Source of the DNA: Panonychus citri
Taxonomy: Eukaryota > Arthropoda > Arachnida > Trombidiformes > Tetranychidae
NCBI RefSeq assembly: GCF_014898815.1
Contig: NW_026515531.1
Coordinates: 1-64,000 of the forward strand
Length of the DNA stretch: 64,000 nucleotides
Reading direction: 5' to 3'
Shown: positions 50,251 to 59,753 of the stretch, one piece after another
How the letters are laid out: every line of letters begins with the position of its first letter
How positions within the stretch are numbered: position 1 is the stretch's first letter
Translations under genes and position numbers: made by a program
Notes under the pieces: generated by a model
Seen by the model: only the letters and a program-made list of their open reading frames with translations
Told to the model about the DNA's origin: nothing
Database searches by the model: none

Positions 50251-50724
50251 TGTAAGTGTTTTGAGTTTAACTCGAGAGATGAGGCAAAGCCACTTACAAA
50301 AAAACCTGTAACCGAGATCGGTACAGCCTATTAACATCAAACGAGGTGCACAGAGTCGATCGACTTTGGCGCCAACGCGAGAATAGATACTGAGATGTGA
50401 CAACTTAATAGAGATTTATTGAACAGAGTGGAAAGCACGTACAAGGATAAACTGAGGTGAGAATTAGGAACTAAGGTAAAGGAGGAAGTCGGAAACGACT
50501 AAGAGTAATTTGAAGAGAGTAACAACAATAGGTGAATAATTAATTGAGGTGTATGACTGACTGTGTATATGTATCTGTAACAGTGATTTGGTTTAAGGTG
50601 AGAGAGGATTTTTATACTAAGGTGATTAATTGTAATTGGTTAACATATAAGGGAGAGAGTCCAATAAGGAAAAGGTGATGACCGAAGGGGGAAAGAAAAG
50701 TGTGAGAGAGGCATTTCCCTTACA
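50251..50724 (-). repeat. 3' LTR
   Basis: 474 bp with TGTAAG...CTTACA ends. Compared with the other LTR I find no substitutions, only two homopolymer differences (A7 versus A6 near 50298-50304; A4 versus A5 near 50696-50699). On the minus strand it has a TATAAA (50616..50611) and an AATAAA (50420..50415). It also has an E2F-like TTTGGCGCC (50365-50373, plus), a GTAAGTG donor word (50297..50291), and two hairpin motifs (50354-50365; 50487-50500 with a GAAA loop). Confidence 0.95.
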
Positions 50725-50740
50725 GAGCCCCCCCACAAAG
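50725..50740 (-). promoter_or_regulatory. Polypurine tract next to the 3' LTR
   Basis: Reading minus, a run of seven G followed by CTC directly abuts the 3' LTR start TGTAAG. This is the position where plus-strand DNA synthesis is primed. The short CTC between the G run and the LTR is slightly atypical. Confidence 0.55.
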
Positions 50741-50764
50741 CGTCACTTAGGGCTTTAAATGGGT

Positions 50765-53404
50765 CTAGGGACGCTCGTAGGCCTTGAACAAACTTTGATT
50801 GTACTTGTAGGGAATTGGTCTCTTTTCATTTGGTTCACCATCGAGAAAATCTGAAGAATAATATTTCTGAAGGCTCATTTTATCTTGTTTTTCTTGATAA
50901 GTCATCATGGGATGAATCTTGAATGAATCTGGCCAATCTTTTATTTGCTTGAGAATGTCTTTGATTAGTCCTCCCATATTCCAATTCTTTGGCCAATGAT
51001 ACCCATGGTATCCTTGAGAGATAAAAGTCGGTCGACTTTTTCTCACCTCTCTGAAGACTTTTTCAATTTGATTAAAATCGACAAGATATAACCACATTGT
51101 ATAAATTGAATCAATAATTGGTGAATGATAATTATCTTGGAAAATTTTTCCAAATAAAACGAATACACTGTATTTGAGTCCAAGTGTAGCGCTTTTCTTT
51201 GTACGACAATTATAATATTGTGACAAATCAATAATTCGAGGCAGCAAACGATAATGATCCAAAGGGCTTAGATATAAATCACTAAAATCAGCTATGTGAC
51301 CTGATAATAAAATTCGATCATATTTTCTTAAAATTTCCAAAACTTCCATTCGAACTTTATAAAATGTTGGTGCCCATTGAGTTTCATTCCAAGATAATCC
51401 ATGAAATTCAGCATTAAAACGGTGAGAGGCAGAAATTGGATTCTTGACAAATGAATTGTAAATTAAATTGTTATATTGATCAACAATTGAGATCCAAACT
51501 GGAACATTTCTCATTGAACCATCTTTCATGGTGATTGTTTGCTTTTCAATGTCAATTGCACAAACATTGAGATTCATTTTCTTTAATTGTTGCACATTTT
51601 GAGTAATTAACTCAATATAATTTGAAGGTGGTATCATGTTTAATTTCGAGGGTTCAGATTTTTTCCTTAATTTTTCTAGATAAACCTTTTTACGTTTATC
51701 TTTCAATTTTTTGTTGACGAGCGAAGCTTTTCTTCGACGATATTTAACACGATCCTTTGTTGAACTTTCTCTCATAAGTTTAATTTCATCATCAGTATAA
51801 CGAATCGGTTTAATTGAATTTGGTTTATATTTAACCGGATCACTAAACACAAAGTCCGAAACGACTTTGACGTTTGCATCAGCTGATGATGTTGACTGTT
51901 GTGATGATGAGGTTGATTGTTGTGATGATGATGTTGATTGTTGAGATGATGAGATGATAAGAGGAGAAGGTAATTGTAATACTGGTTGTGGTTCTTTGGA
52001 TGTGGATGGTTGAGGTTCAGTGTCTTTTGATGATGAACAAGGGGGAAGAACTTCAATTGTTGTTGTTGTTAATGATGAATCAATTTTTGATTCGGTGTTT
52101 GTTACATTTTGATTGGTTTCGTTCCAATCTAGACCTTTATCATTTTCTGGTCTGTTGAATATAAATTTTGGGGGAAGAATAACTGTTGAAAAATCTCCTC
52201 GTTTTCGAGCAGCAGCATTTTGTCGACGTCTACGTCTTGCGGCAGTTTTACCAATTTGAGAAATTGATTCATTAAAATCGCTTAAATCGATATCCAATTC
52301 TCTTTCGATATCTTCATTGATTAATTTTTCAATATCTGGTTCGTTTTCTGGTTCATTTTCTGGTTGAATAGGATTGCGTAAATTAGCAATTCGATTAGAT
52401 AAAAGTTCCCATGAACTTGGTTTAATTTCTGGTATTTTAATTGTTGATGATGATGATTCAGTTCCTTCTGAATCTTGAGATGAGATAATTTTATTTACAA
52501 TTTGTTGCTTTTTCCTTTTTTGTAAATACTCCGATGGAGTTAATTTCTTTTTAACTTGTGTTGACTCTGAATCTGATGATCTTTTTGATGAATTTGAAGA
52601 AGAAGAATCAGATTGATGAGGTGAAATTGTTTCATCTTCGCCAGTTGAAATAAAATTGTTATTCGCTTTTTCTTTCCAAATAGCTTCCAATTCGCTACAG
52701 TTATAAACTGTTGATCCAAGAGCTTCACAGAATAATAATGACTCTTGATCTAATTCGACTGGATTACTTTCTGTTCTTAAAAATGTTTCAGCGATACCAC
52801 GAATATCGAAACGATAATCATTTCCTTTGTTACAGATATTTAGATGAGTATCCATCATAGTGTAATCTCCATTTAGATCACAATTGAATCGAATACAATT
52901 CACTTTTATTTTGAGTAAATCGTTTCTTTTTTCGTTAGGAAGAGGTTTCAATTTGGATACACCATTATTACCACATGAATTGATCAGGCAGAAGAATTGA
53001 AGATTTGATAATTTGAAACCTTTTACATTTATATCTGTTGTTAGCTGAATATTTGAATGAGCTTGAAATAATACATGAAGGAAACTTGAACAGGTACGAC
53101 AATAACAATGTTGACAATCGCTACAAACCATTGGGCGATGTGCTAACTGGTCACACAATAAACAATTGTAAATAAAACGTTCGAAACTTTCATCCATTGT
53201 TGTGAAACCAGGTTTTACAATTATCTTGTTGAAAGCTTTTGAGAATTGACGATCAGAAATATCAGGATAATTGTCTTTAACTTTCAACTTGATGAAACTT
53301 TCATATGATAGATGATTGATTGATTTGAATAAATCGCTGTTCACCTCTTTGTTACCTTCTCCAGCTTCCATAGCTGAAGACATCAGGTTTTCCATGTTGT
53401 CCAT
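50765..53404 (-). CDS. ORF3: RING/TRAF-type zinc fingers fused to a DEDDh 3'-5' exonuclease
   Basis: 879 codons from the ATG at 53404 (numbering here counts two in-frame codons upstream). RING: C83xxC86, then C99-Q-H101, C104, C107 and C141/C146. A TRAF-type finger follows at C172, C177, H189 and C193. Residues 260-600 are disordered, Ser-rich and basic, with an Arg/Lys cluster at 391-404 and three SSSQQST heptads near 487-508. The exonuclease domain (about 612-775) has D620-I-E622, the SIVDQY strand, GH705 with D708/D711, and H762....D767, the REXO/ISG20-like DEDDh order. All catalytic positions look intact. No signal peptide or membrane segment, so it is not an envelope protein despite its place between pol and the 3' LTR. 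Role unknown: RNA or small-RNA trimming, or ubiquitin ligation of a host factor, are possibilities. Expression probably needs splicing. Confidence 0.85.
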   Translation of the reverse strand: MDNMENLMSSAMEAGEGNKEVNSDLFKSINHLSYESFIKLKVKDNYPDISDRQFSKAFNKIIVKPGFTTMDESFERFIYNCLLCDQLAHRPMVCSDCQHCYCRTCSSFLHVLFQAHSNIQLTTDINVKGFKLSNLQFFCLINSCGNNGVSKLKPLPNEKRNDLLKIKVNCIRFNCDLNGDYTMMDTHLNICNKGNDYRFDIRGIAETFLRTESNPVELDQESLLFCEALGSTVYNCSELEAIWKEKANNNFISTGEDETISPHQSDSSSSNSSKRSSDSESTQVKKKLTPSEYLQKRKKQQIVNKIISSQDSEGTESSSSTIKIPEIKPSSWELLSNRIANLRNPIQPENEPENEPDIEKLINEDIERELDIDLSDFNESISQIGKTAARRRRRQNAAARKRGDFSTVILPPKFIFNRPENDKGLDWNETNQNVTNTESKIDSSLTTTTIEVLPPCSSSKDTEPQPSTSKEPQPVLQLPSPLIISSSQQSTSSSQQSTSSSQQSTSSADANVKVVSDFVFSDPVKYKPNSIKPIRYTDDEIKLMRESSTKDRVKYRRRKASLVNKKLKDKRKKVYLEKLRKKSEPSKLNMIPPSNYIELITQNVQQLKKMNLNVCAIDIEKQTITMKDGSMRNVPVWISIVDQYNNLIYNSFVKNPISASHRFNAEFHGLSWNETQWAPTFYKVRMEVLEILRKYDRILLSGHIADFSDLYLSPLDHYRLLPRIIDLSQYYNCRTKKSATLGLKYSVFVLFGKIFQDNYHSPIIDSIYTMWLYLVDFNQIEKVFREVRKSRPTFISQGYHGYHWPKNWNMGGLIKDILKQIKDWPDSFKIHPMMTYQEKQDKMSLQKYYSSDFLDGEPNEKRPIPYKYNQSLFKAYERP

Positions 53405-55418
53405 TTTCACCTTTTATCACCTTGAAGAACTTCAACCTTGGCAATATGTTTGTGGACAATTAAAGGTAAAAGGAAAAGAGTAGGTAACAATACAAAGAGT
53501 AAAGGATAATCTTCCTTAATTTGAAGTCGGTCGACTTCAATATAAGATCAGATGGGAAAGGAAGAGCCAATTGTTTAAAAGTCGATCGACTTTTATAACA
53601 AATGGTTAACACAATTTTGAGATGGGAAAAGAAAATGAAGAACCAGAATTTTAATTGTAAGAGATAATCAATTGGAGATAAATTTGAAATTGACACTGAA
53701 TGAATGAAAGAGAAAAGAAAACAAATTAAGTCGGTAGCTTGATTAAGCTTGAATGTTGAGCTGAGATTCTCTTAACAGAAAATTTTAAATTTTCATTTAA
53801 ACCAAATTAGAGTCGATCGACTCTAATTGTTAGTTTTACTTACTTAATTGTTTTCCTCAAAACAATTTAATTAACTAAATTAAAAGACTTAATTTGATTT
53901 ACTTTTAGACAAAACAAAAGAAAACTAATTTTGTTGTTTTCTTGTTGAAAGAAGAAAATTAAGTGAGGGAGTTGATAAATAGACAGAGAAAAAGACAGAG
54001 TCTTTAAAGAGAATAAATTTGGAGGGAAACGGAAATTCAGTTTGGGGAGGAAAGGCGGAGCTTCACTAGGTGTCACTAGTATTGATTAATGAAGGGTGAA
54101 AAAGTCGTTTGACTTTTTATCCTAATTAATTGATTAATTAATTAGTTTAATTTTTGATTTAATTTTTGATTCTTATTAATTTGATTAATTTATTGTTCAG
54201 TGAATCTAATGTTACCTTAATTGTGAGAATTGGTCTATTTTTCAATAAGATACGAACGATTTGAAATTGACTTTGATCAATGTTCTTTGCTTGGGTTGAT
54301 GAGCAATTTGGTGACTTCTTCAAGTAAGTGAATTGAATCTCATTTTGAGATATGAATTTGCATCTAATTGATTTGATTCAAAAGTCGATCGACTTTTGAT
54401 CTGAATAGTGAAAATCTAATTTGTGAAATGATTCTAATTTCTTCAACGTTGTGAAGGTCAATTGACTTTTTAAAGCGTTTTCGCTTTTTCTTTCTAAATG
54501 GTTAAGGTGAACGTTCGGATTGTATTGAGATTCTATACATTGATACATTAAGAGCTTCGGGTAAGTTTATGTATCATATCGACTCCATTTTATAAGAATT
54601 TTAATTTGTATCTGTTTGTTTCTTTCAGGTTCAATTGAAGAGAAAATTCAAAGATTTACATGGGAAGTATACGTTCTATTAAGAGTCGGTCGACTCTTTA
54701 AATTTTTAAAGAATAATTAAGAAAGAAGACTTTTAGTTGATTAGACCTGATTTAGAATTTGGATTAAAGTCGATTGACTTTGATTGTTTAATTCTAACAA
54801 ATTAGTTGACCCAAAGATAACTTCGGAATTATCAAGTAACGATAGAATTAGCATCATTCAGAAATGACGAAATAAAATTTATAAAGGATTAAGATTGAAT
54901 TGAATTGATAGCTTGATATTTCCTGATTACCTTGTTCACTCTAAAAGTTGTCTTTTTATTTGTTTTACTTTTAATTTGTTAATTTAATTGATTAATTGAA
55001 ATTTTGTTCCTTGTTTCGCTTTCTTTTTCAGGTTGGTTTATCAAGTATCGTTTCACTTAATCTTTGGAATAAGGAGTTGCCGTTTGGACAATCCAGGTTG
55101 AATGGAAAAGTCGACAGACTTTTGACCATTACAGGAGGTTCTAATTTTTGATTAGGTGGATAGGGTCGATTGACTTTTGATACCTAAGTATCTTCTAACT
55201 CTGTATGAAGAAGAGAGAGAGAAATTGAAATAAAAGTCGTTCGACTTTTATACTAATCGAAAGAGGAATGAAAGAGGTCTATTAATTGCTTCTTTATGTG
55301 AATGAGAACGTAAGAGAAATTTAAATAAGATTAAATTTTGAGAGAAAAGGAGATAGTATTCATACTTATGATAAGTTTGAATATTATTTAAATTGAGAGA
55401 GAGAGAGAATGAATTAGG
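53405..55418 (-). other. 2-kb pol-ORF3 spacer with nine palindromes
   Basis: Non-coding between the pol stop codon and ORF3 start. It holds palindromes at 53521-53540, 53577-53594, 53805-53828, 54099-54118, 54378-54399, 54681-54698, 54766-54781, 55106-55123 and 55230-55251. An AAAGCG-TTTT-CGCTTT hairpin lies at 54472-54487, with weaker versions near 54454 and 55164. Short open frames here are not supported as genes. A GA tract at 55398-55408 precedes the pol end. Confidence 0.8.
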
Positions 55419-58400
55419 TTAATTGTCTGTTTCATCTGAAACTTCAGAATCAGAATTTGATTCTTCTAAATTAGTTAGATCTTCAATCTCTGTTTGTTCA
55501 CCAATTCTTTTTAGATTTTCGAAATTTACCATTTTCTTGTCACCTTTTTTGTTAACAATTAGAGCAGCTGAATCGTAGACTTCAAGAATAATGAATTCTC
55601 CTTTATAAGGAGCTGTTAGTTTCTTACCCCGTAATTTGTTTTGAATTTTGACACTGAGTGTAACTTTATCTCCTTTAGAATAGGGAGGGGGTTCGGGTTG
55701 AGTCAAATCTTTGCGATTCTGTTGCTTCAATATCATTTGTTGCTTGTGTTCATCACGAAGTTGATTAAGCTCATCATTTGTTAGGGTTGTTGACTGGATT
55801 GAAAACTCGTTCATCAATGGAGTGTTGGGTAATTTACCAAACATTAAATAAAATGGGCTTGTTTTCAATGCTTCTGAATAAGCTGAATTGTAAGCCAAAA
55901 CATGATTCATAATCCATAAATCCCAATCTTTAGGTAACACCGTAAACATGTTGATTCTGTTTCCCAAAATACCGTTTAGCCTTTCAATCAAACCATTTGA
56001 TTGAGGTCTATATGGTGTAATAAATTGTAATTTAATATTATTATCATCAGCGAACTGTTTAAATTCCTTGGATCGGAAACAAGGTCCATTATCGACTTGG
56101 ACTGTAATTGGATGACCAATGAATTGAATTATATAGCTTAGAAACTTAATTGCTTCTTTATGTTTCTGATTCCGATAGGCTTGAGCAAATACAAATTTAG
56201 TGAAAACATCAACTGCAGTAAATAAATATTCGTTCTGTTGACTTGATCGATGAAACTTTCCAACAACATCGATCTGTAACCTTTCCAAAGGTTGCTCAGG
56301 AATCGGCATCGATCTTGGTCTATGATCGTTGACTGTTTTAGTTTTAAATTTAACACAAGTTTCACAATTAGCGATTTTTGATTTAATCCATTCATCCATT
56401 TGCGGGAACCAAAAAATCTCTTTGATTCGTTTAGCCGTAGGCTTGTAACTGTAATGACCACCAATCGATTCTGTGTGAAACTCTTTGAAAACCTTTTCTT
56501 GTAATGAACAAGGTAAAACAATTGAAATTTTGTTATTGTTGCCTTTTCGATATAAAATTCCTTGTCTTAAGGTAAAATGTTTAACCAGTAATCCTTTAGC
56601 CAGTTGTTTATTCATATTTTTACAAAAATCATCTTTTTGTTGTTGCTTTTTAATCTCGTTGTTATCCGTTGAATCTTTATCACCATCCAAGTTAATTATA
56701 AATTTAGAAATTAATTTCTCATCAATTATTTCGGGTTGACCAGTCTTTTCTCCAATCTCATCAGCGATTTGTTTAGCAAATAGAATCATCTCTTGCTTAT
56801 TAGTATTTTTCATTAATTGAAAATCATCGACATCATTGTATTTAATTGATGACGGATCTTGATCGATCCAATTGTTGTGATGAATCATTCCAAATGATTC
56901 ATCATTAACTTGACCATTTAAATTACTTTTAACCTCGTAAGCAAATAGTAAATATTTGTAAAAATCATCTTCGTTTATTTCTCCAACTTTCTTATGTCTC
57001 CATTCATTTGATCGTGAGAAACAATCGGCAGGATGAGTTTCTCCTTTTGAATATTCAATTGTGTAATCGAATTGCGATAAAGTTGTAGCCCAACGATGTA
57101 ATCGAACACATTTGAAATTGATTTTCGGTAGTGCACAAAGAGCACAATGATCTGAGACGATGATAAAATGTTTACCGCACAGGTAATGTTGATATTTAAG
57201 ACAAGCGACGACAACAGCTAAACACTCTTTTTCTGTTATCGTATAAGCTAATTGATATTTAGCCAATTTTTGACCGAAATAAGATACCGCTCTCCATTCG
57301 TTATCTTCTAATTGTAGTAAAATGCCACCAACGGCAATCGAACTTGCATCAACCATTAATTTATGTTGAGCATCAGGATTGAATTGACAGAGTAGACAAT
57401 CTTTGATTAGAGCATTTTTAATATGCTGCCAAGCTTTTTGATGATTATCGTTCCAAACGAATTTACTTTTATTTTTCTTAGAGCAGAGCTCAAACAGAAT
57501 AGATGCAATTGTTGAATAATTAGGTACGAATTTCGATAAATAGTTGAACAAACCAAGTTGACTTTGCAAGCCTTTTATATTTTTTGGAGGTTGAAACTCT
57601 TGTAATCTTGCAATCTTTTCGGGATCAGGTCGAACTGTTTTTCCCGAAATTATATGACCTAGAAATTTGACTTCTTTGTGTCCCCAGTGACATTTGTCGG
57701 GTTGCACTTTAAGTCCAATTTCTTTTATCTTTGTAAAAACTGCATCGGCATTATCAAGTAATTGATCAAAGGTTTTGCCAAATATAATTATATCATCGAT
57801 GTAAGCCAAACATTTTTTATAAAGTAGATTACCAAAAATTTTGTTGACAAATTGTTGAAAATAAGCAGGCGAATCAGCTAATCCCATAGGTAAACGAACA
57901 TATTGAAATTTACCTTTTTCAATAACGAAAGCGACTTTTTCTCTTTCTTCGGGATGTAATTCTATTTGGTGGAATCCTTGGGCAAAATCAACGGTTATAA
58001 AATATTCATAACCGGCCAATGCTTGAATGTGATCGTCCACATTCGGCATTGGATAACTTCTCGTTTTCATTAATGAATTTAATTCTCGAAATGATGTAAC
58101 TAGCCGCCAGTCTTTCTTGTTAGGTTTCTCCACTAGAAACGCAGGTGAGCCACCATATGAATTTGATGGTTCGATGATTCCATGAGCAATCAGCTCGTCA
58201 ATCTTTTTATCCATGATTTCCCTCTTCATGGGACCAAGACGATAATAGTTACATTTAGGAATTAGTTGTTGACCAAGGTCAATTTTAATGTTAACAACAT
58301 CAGCAGGAATACAACCCAGGTCGTATTTGTGTGTTGAAAATACTGATTCGAACTTGTTAAAAAATTGATTCATTTGCTGCTTTTGATGATTATTTAATGA

Positions 58401-59753
58401 TGATGATATTCCTTTGTTGAGAGTTGATCTTAGATCAGAAATTTCCTCTGGAAACTCGTTTCTTCTTTTATCTAATTTATTCTGTTTAATTATTTCGTTG
58501 TATTGTTCATCGGAGAGATTTACTAAATAGATTTCGTTGCTGTCTTGTTGGATGTTGGAATTGGAAGTTGATGAAGATTGTTGATTTGTTACTTTAAAAT
58601 GATGATCTTTTATCTTTCGATTCTTTGATTGATGAGGGAGGTTGGTCAATGAAACTTCAGAGTCGTTCGACTCTGATTGTTTTATTGATTTGTGTGATGA
58701 TGATTGTTGGATAGGTTGAATATTGGTTGATGAGTTGGTAAAGATAGATCTTGATGAGTCACCATTGGTAACGTTCCTCGCCGGCCCAAAAGTCTTTGGA
58801 AATTGAGTCCTGAAAAGGTAGTTGAAACTTTCGTAACTAGGAATCCTTAATGTTACATTGAGGGGTGCACCATTCCTCGTTGGAAGCCAACCCTTTCCAG
58901 GAATCGCTTCCAGCCTAGTATTAGACCAGAACCAGAAGTTTCTACCAAGGATCATATCCGTTGGTAGATTCTCAAATACAAATACTCGTAATGGGTCCAG
59001 TTTAAACGGGAAATTGACAGAAAAAACCAACTGTGTCACCCCAACGGCTCTCACAGGTCTATCTTTTCCAGCTAAACCAAGAAAATCATGAGTTGATTGA
59101 TAAATAGGAATTTTTAATTTAATTGCTACGTCTTTTCTCATAGCAGTTGTACCAGCACCAGAATCAAGTAGAGCATCAATGAACTTGATTTCTTGATGTT
59201 CAACATTTAGTACAATTTTTGGTCTTTGATACGGATTAGTTATCGGTTGATTCGTGATTTGACCAAACATGTAACCTTCTTGTCTCTCGGCAGCAACTCG
59301 ACGAGGACAATTTGCTAAATTGTGTCCATTTGTTGTACACATTGGACAATAATCATTATTATTAGGTTGATTTGTAGGATTACTTTGTTGTTGATTATTG
59401 GGTGGATTTGGTTGATAATTGTTGTTCGTTGTTGTTGTTGTTGTTGTTGTAATTGTTGTTGTTATATTGTCTCCTTGAGTTACCTCTTTGACCTCTACCT
59501 CTAGGTGATCTTGAATAACCTTGACGTTGATTGTTGTTTGAACTTGAGCTTTGATTTTGATATTGAGCATTGGTCGCTTGTTTGACTCCACCCGAATTGT
59601 TAGGTGATGAGGGATAGTTGTTTGATCTAGATCGATTATTATTATTAGCACCTCTAGAATTGGATGAATAACTTTTCTTGGAATTAGTTGAATTGTTAGA
59701 TTTTCTATTGGGTGATGAATAATTTCCCTCTTCGCATGAATAACTTGATTCAT
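55419..59753 (-). CDS. pol: Pol polyprotein: zinc knuckle, protease, RT, RNase H, integrase
   Basis: 1444 codons from ATG 59753, overlapping the gag ORF by 359 nt in the +1 frame. In order: a CCHC knuckle (C136, C139, H144, C149); aspartic protease with D197-S-G-A; reverse transcriptase with VDFAQG (D589) and Y651-I-D-D; RNase H with VDAS (D802) and SDHC (D868). Integrase follows, with H1093/H1100/C1130/C1133 and the D1162-D1221-E1257 triad (QIDVVGKF, VQVDNG, NGLIERLNG). The C-terminal part has an APYKGEF (GPY/F-like) module and an acidic tail. No stop or frameshift was seen. The zinc knuckle is only in this frame, so only Gag-Pol would carry it. It contains one palindrome (58667-58686). Confidence 0.95.
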   Translation of the reverse strand: MNQVIHAKREIIHHPIENLTIQLIPRKVIHPILEVLIIIIDLDQTTIPHHLTIRVESNKRPMLNIKIKAQVQTTINVKVIQDHLEVEVKEVTQGDNITTTITTTTTTTTNNNYQPNPPNNQQQSNPTNQPNNNDYCPMCTTNGHNLANCPRRVAAERQEGYMFGQITNQPITNPYQRPKIVLNVEHQEIKFIDALLDSGAGTTAMRKDVAIKLKIPIYQSTHDFLGLAGKDRPVRAVGVTQLVFSVNFPFKLDPLRVFVFENLPTDMILGRNFWFWSNTRLEAIPGKGWLPTRNGAPLNVTLRIPSYESFNYLFRTQFPKTFGPARNVTNGDSSRSIFTNSSTNIQPIQQSSSHKSIKQSESNDSEVSLTNLPHQSKNRKIKDHHFKVTNQQSSSTSNSNIQQDSNEIYLVNLSDEQYNEIIKQNKLDKRRNEFPEEISDLRSTLNKGISSSLNNHQKQQMNQFFNKFESVFSTHKYDLGCIPADVVNIKIDLGQQLIPKCNYYRLGPMKREIMDKKIDELIAHGIIEPSNSYGGSPAFLVEKPNKKDWRLVTSFRELNSLMKTRSYPMPNVDDHIQALAGYEYFITVDFAQGFHQIELHPEEREKVAFVIEKGKFQYVRLPMGLADSPAYFQQFVNKIFGNLLYKKCLAYIDDIIIFGKTFDQLLDNADAVFTKIKEIGLKVQPDKCHWGHKEVKFLGHIISGKTVRPDPEKIARLQEFQPPKNIKGLQSQLGLFNYLSKFVPNYSTIASILFELCSKKNKSKFVWNDNHQKAWQHIKNALIKDCLLCQFNPDAQHKLMVDASSIAVGGILLQLEDNEWRAVSYFGQKLAKYQLAYTITEKECLAVVVACLKYQHYLCGKHFIIVSDHCALCALPKINFKCVRLHRWATTLSQFDYTIEYSKGETHPADCFSRSNEWRHKKVGEINEDDFYKYLLFAYEVKSNLNGQVNDESFGMIHHNNWIDQDPSSIKYNDVDDFQLMKNTNKQEMILFAKQIADEIGEKTGQPEIIDEKLISKFIINLDGDKDSTDNNEIKKQQQKDDFCKNMNKQLAKGLLVKHFTLRQGILYRKGNNNKISIVLPCSLQEKVFKEFHTESIGGHYSYKPTAKRIKEIFWFPQMDEWIKSKIANCETCVKFKTKTVNDHRPRSMPIPEQPLERLQIDVVGKFHRSSQQNEYLFTAVDVFTKFVFAQAYRNQKHKEAIKFLSYIIQFIGHPITVQVDNGPCFRSKEFKQFADDNNIKLQFITPYRPQSNGLIERLNGILGNRINMFTVLPKDWDLWIMNHVLAYNSAYSEALKTSPFYLMFGKLPNTPLMNEFSIQSTTLTNDELNQLRDEHKQQMILKQQNRKDLTQPEPPPYSKGDKVTLSVKIQNKLRGKKLTAPYKGEFIILEVYDSAALIVNKKGDKKMVNFENLKRIGEQTEIEDLTNLEESNSDSEVSDETDN

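Noticed and set aside
50765..53404. ORF3 as an envelope gene
   Set aside because: No signal peptide, transmembrane segment or fusion-protein features; zinc-finger and exonuclease motifs instead.
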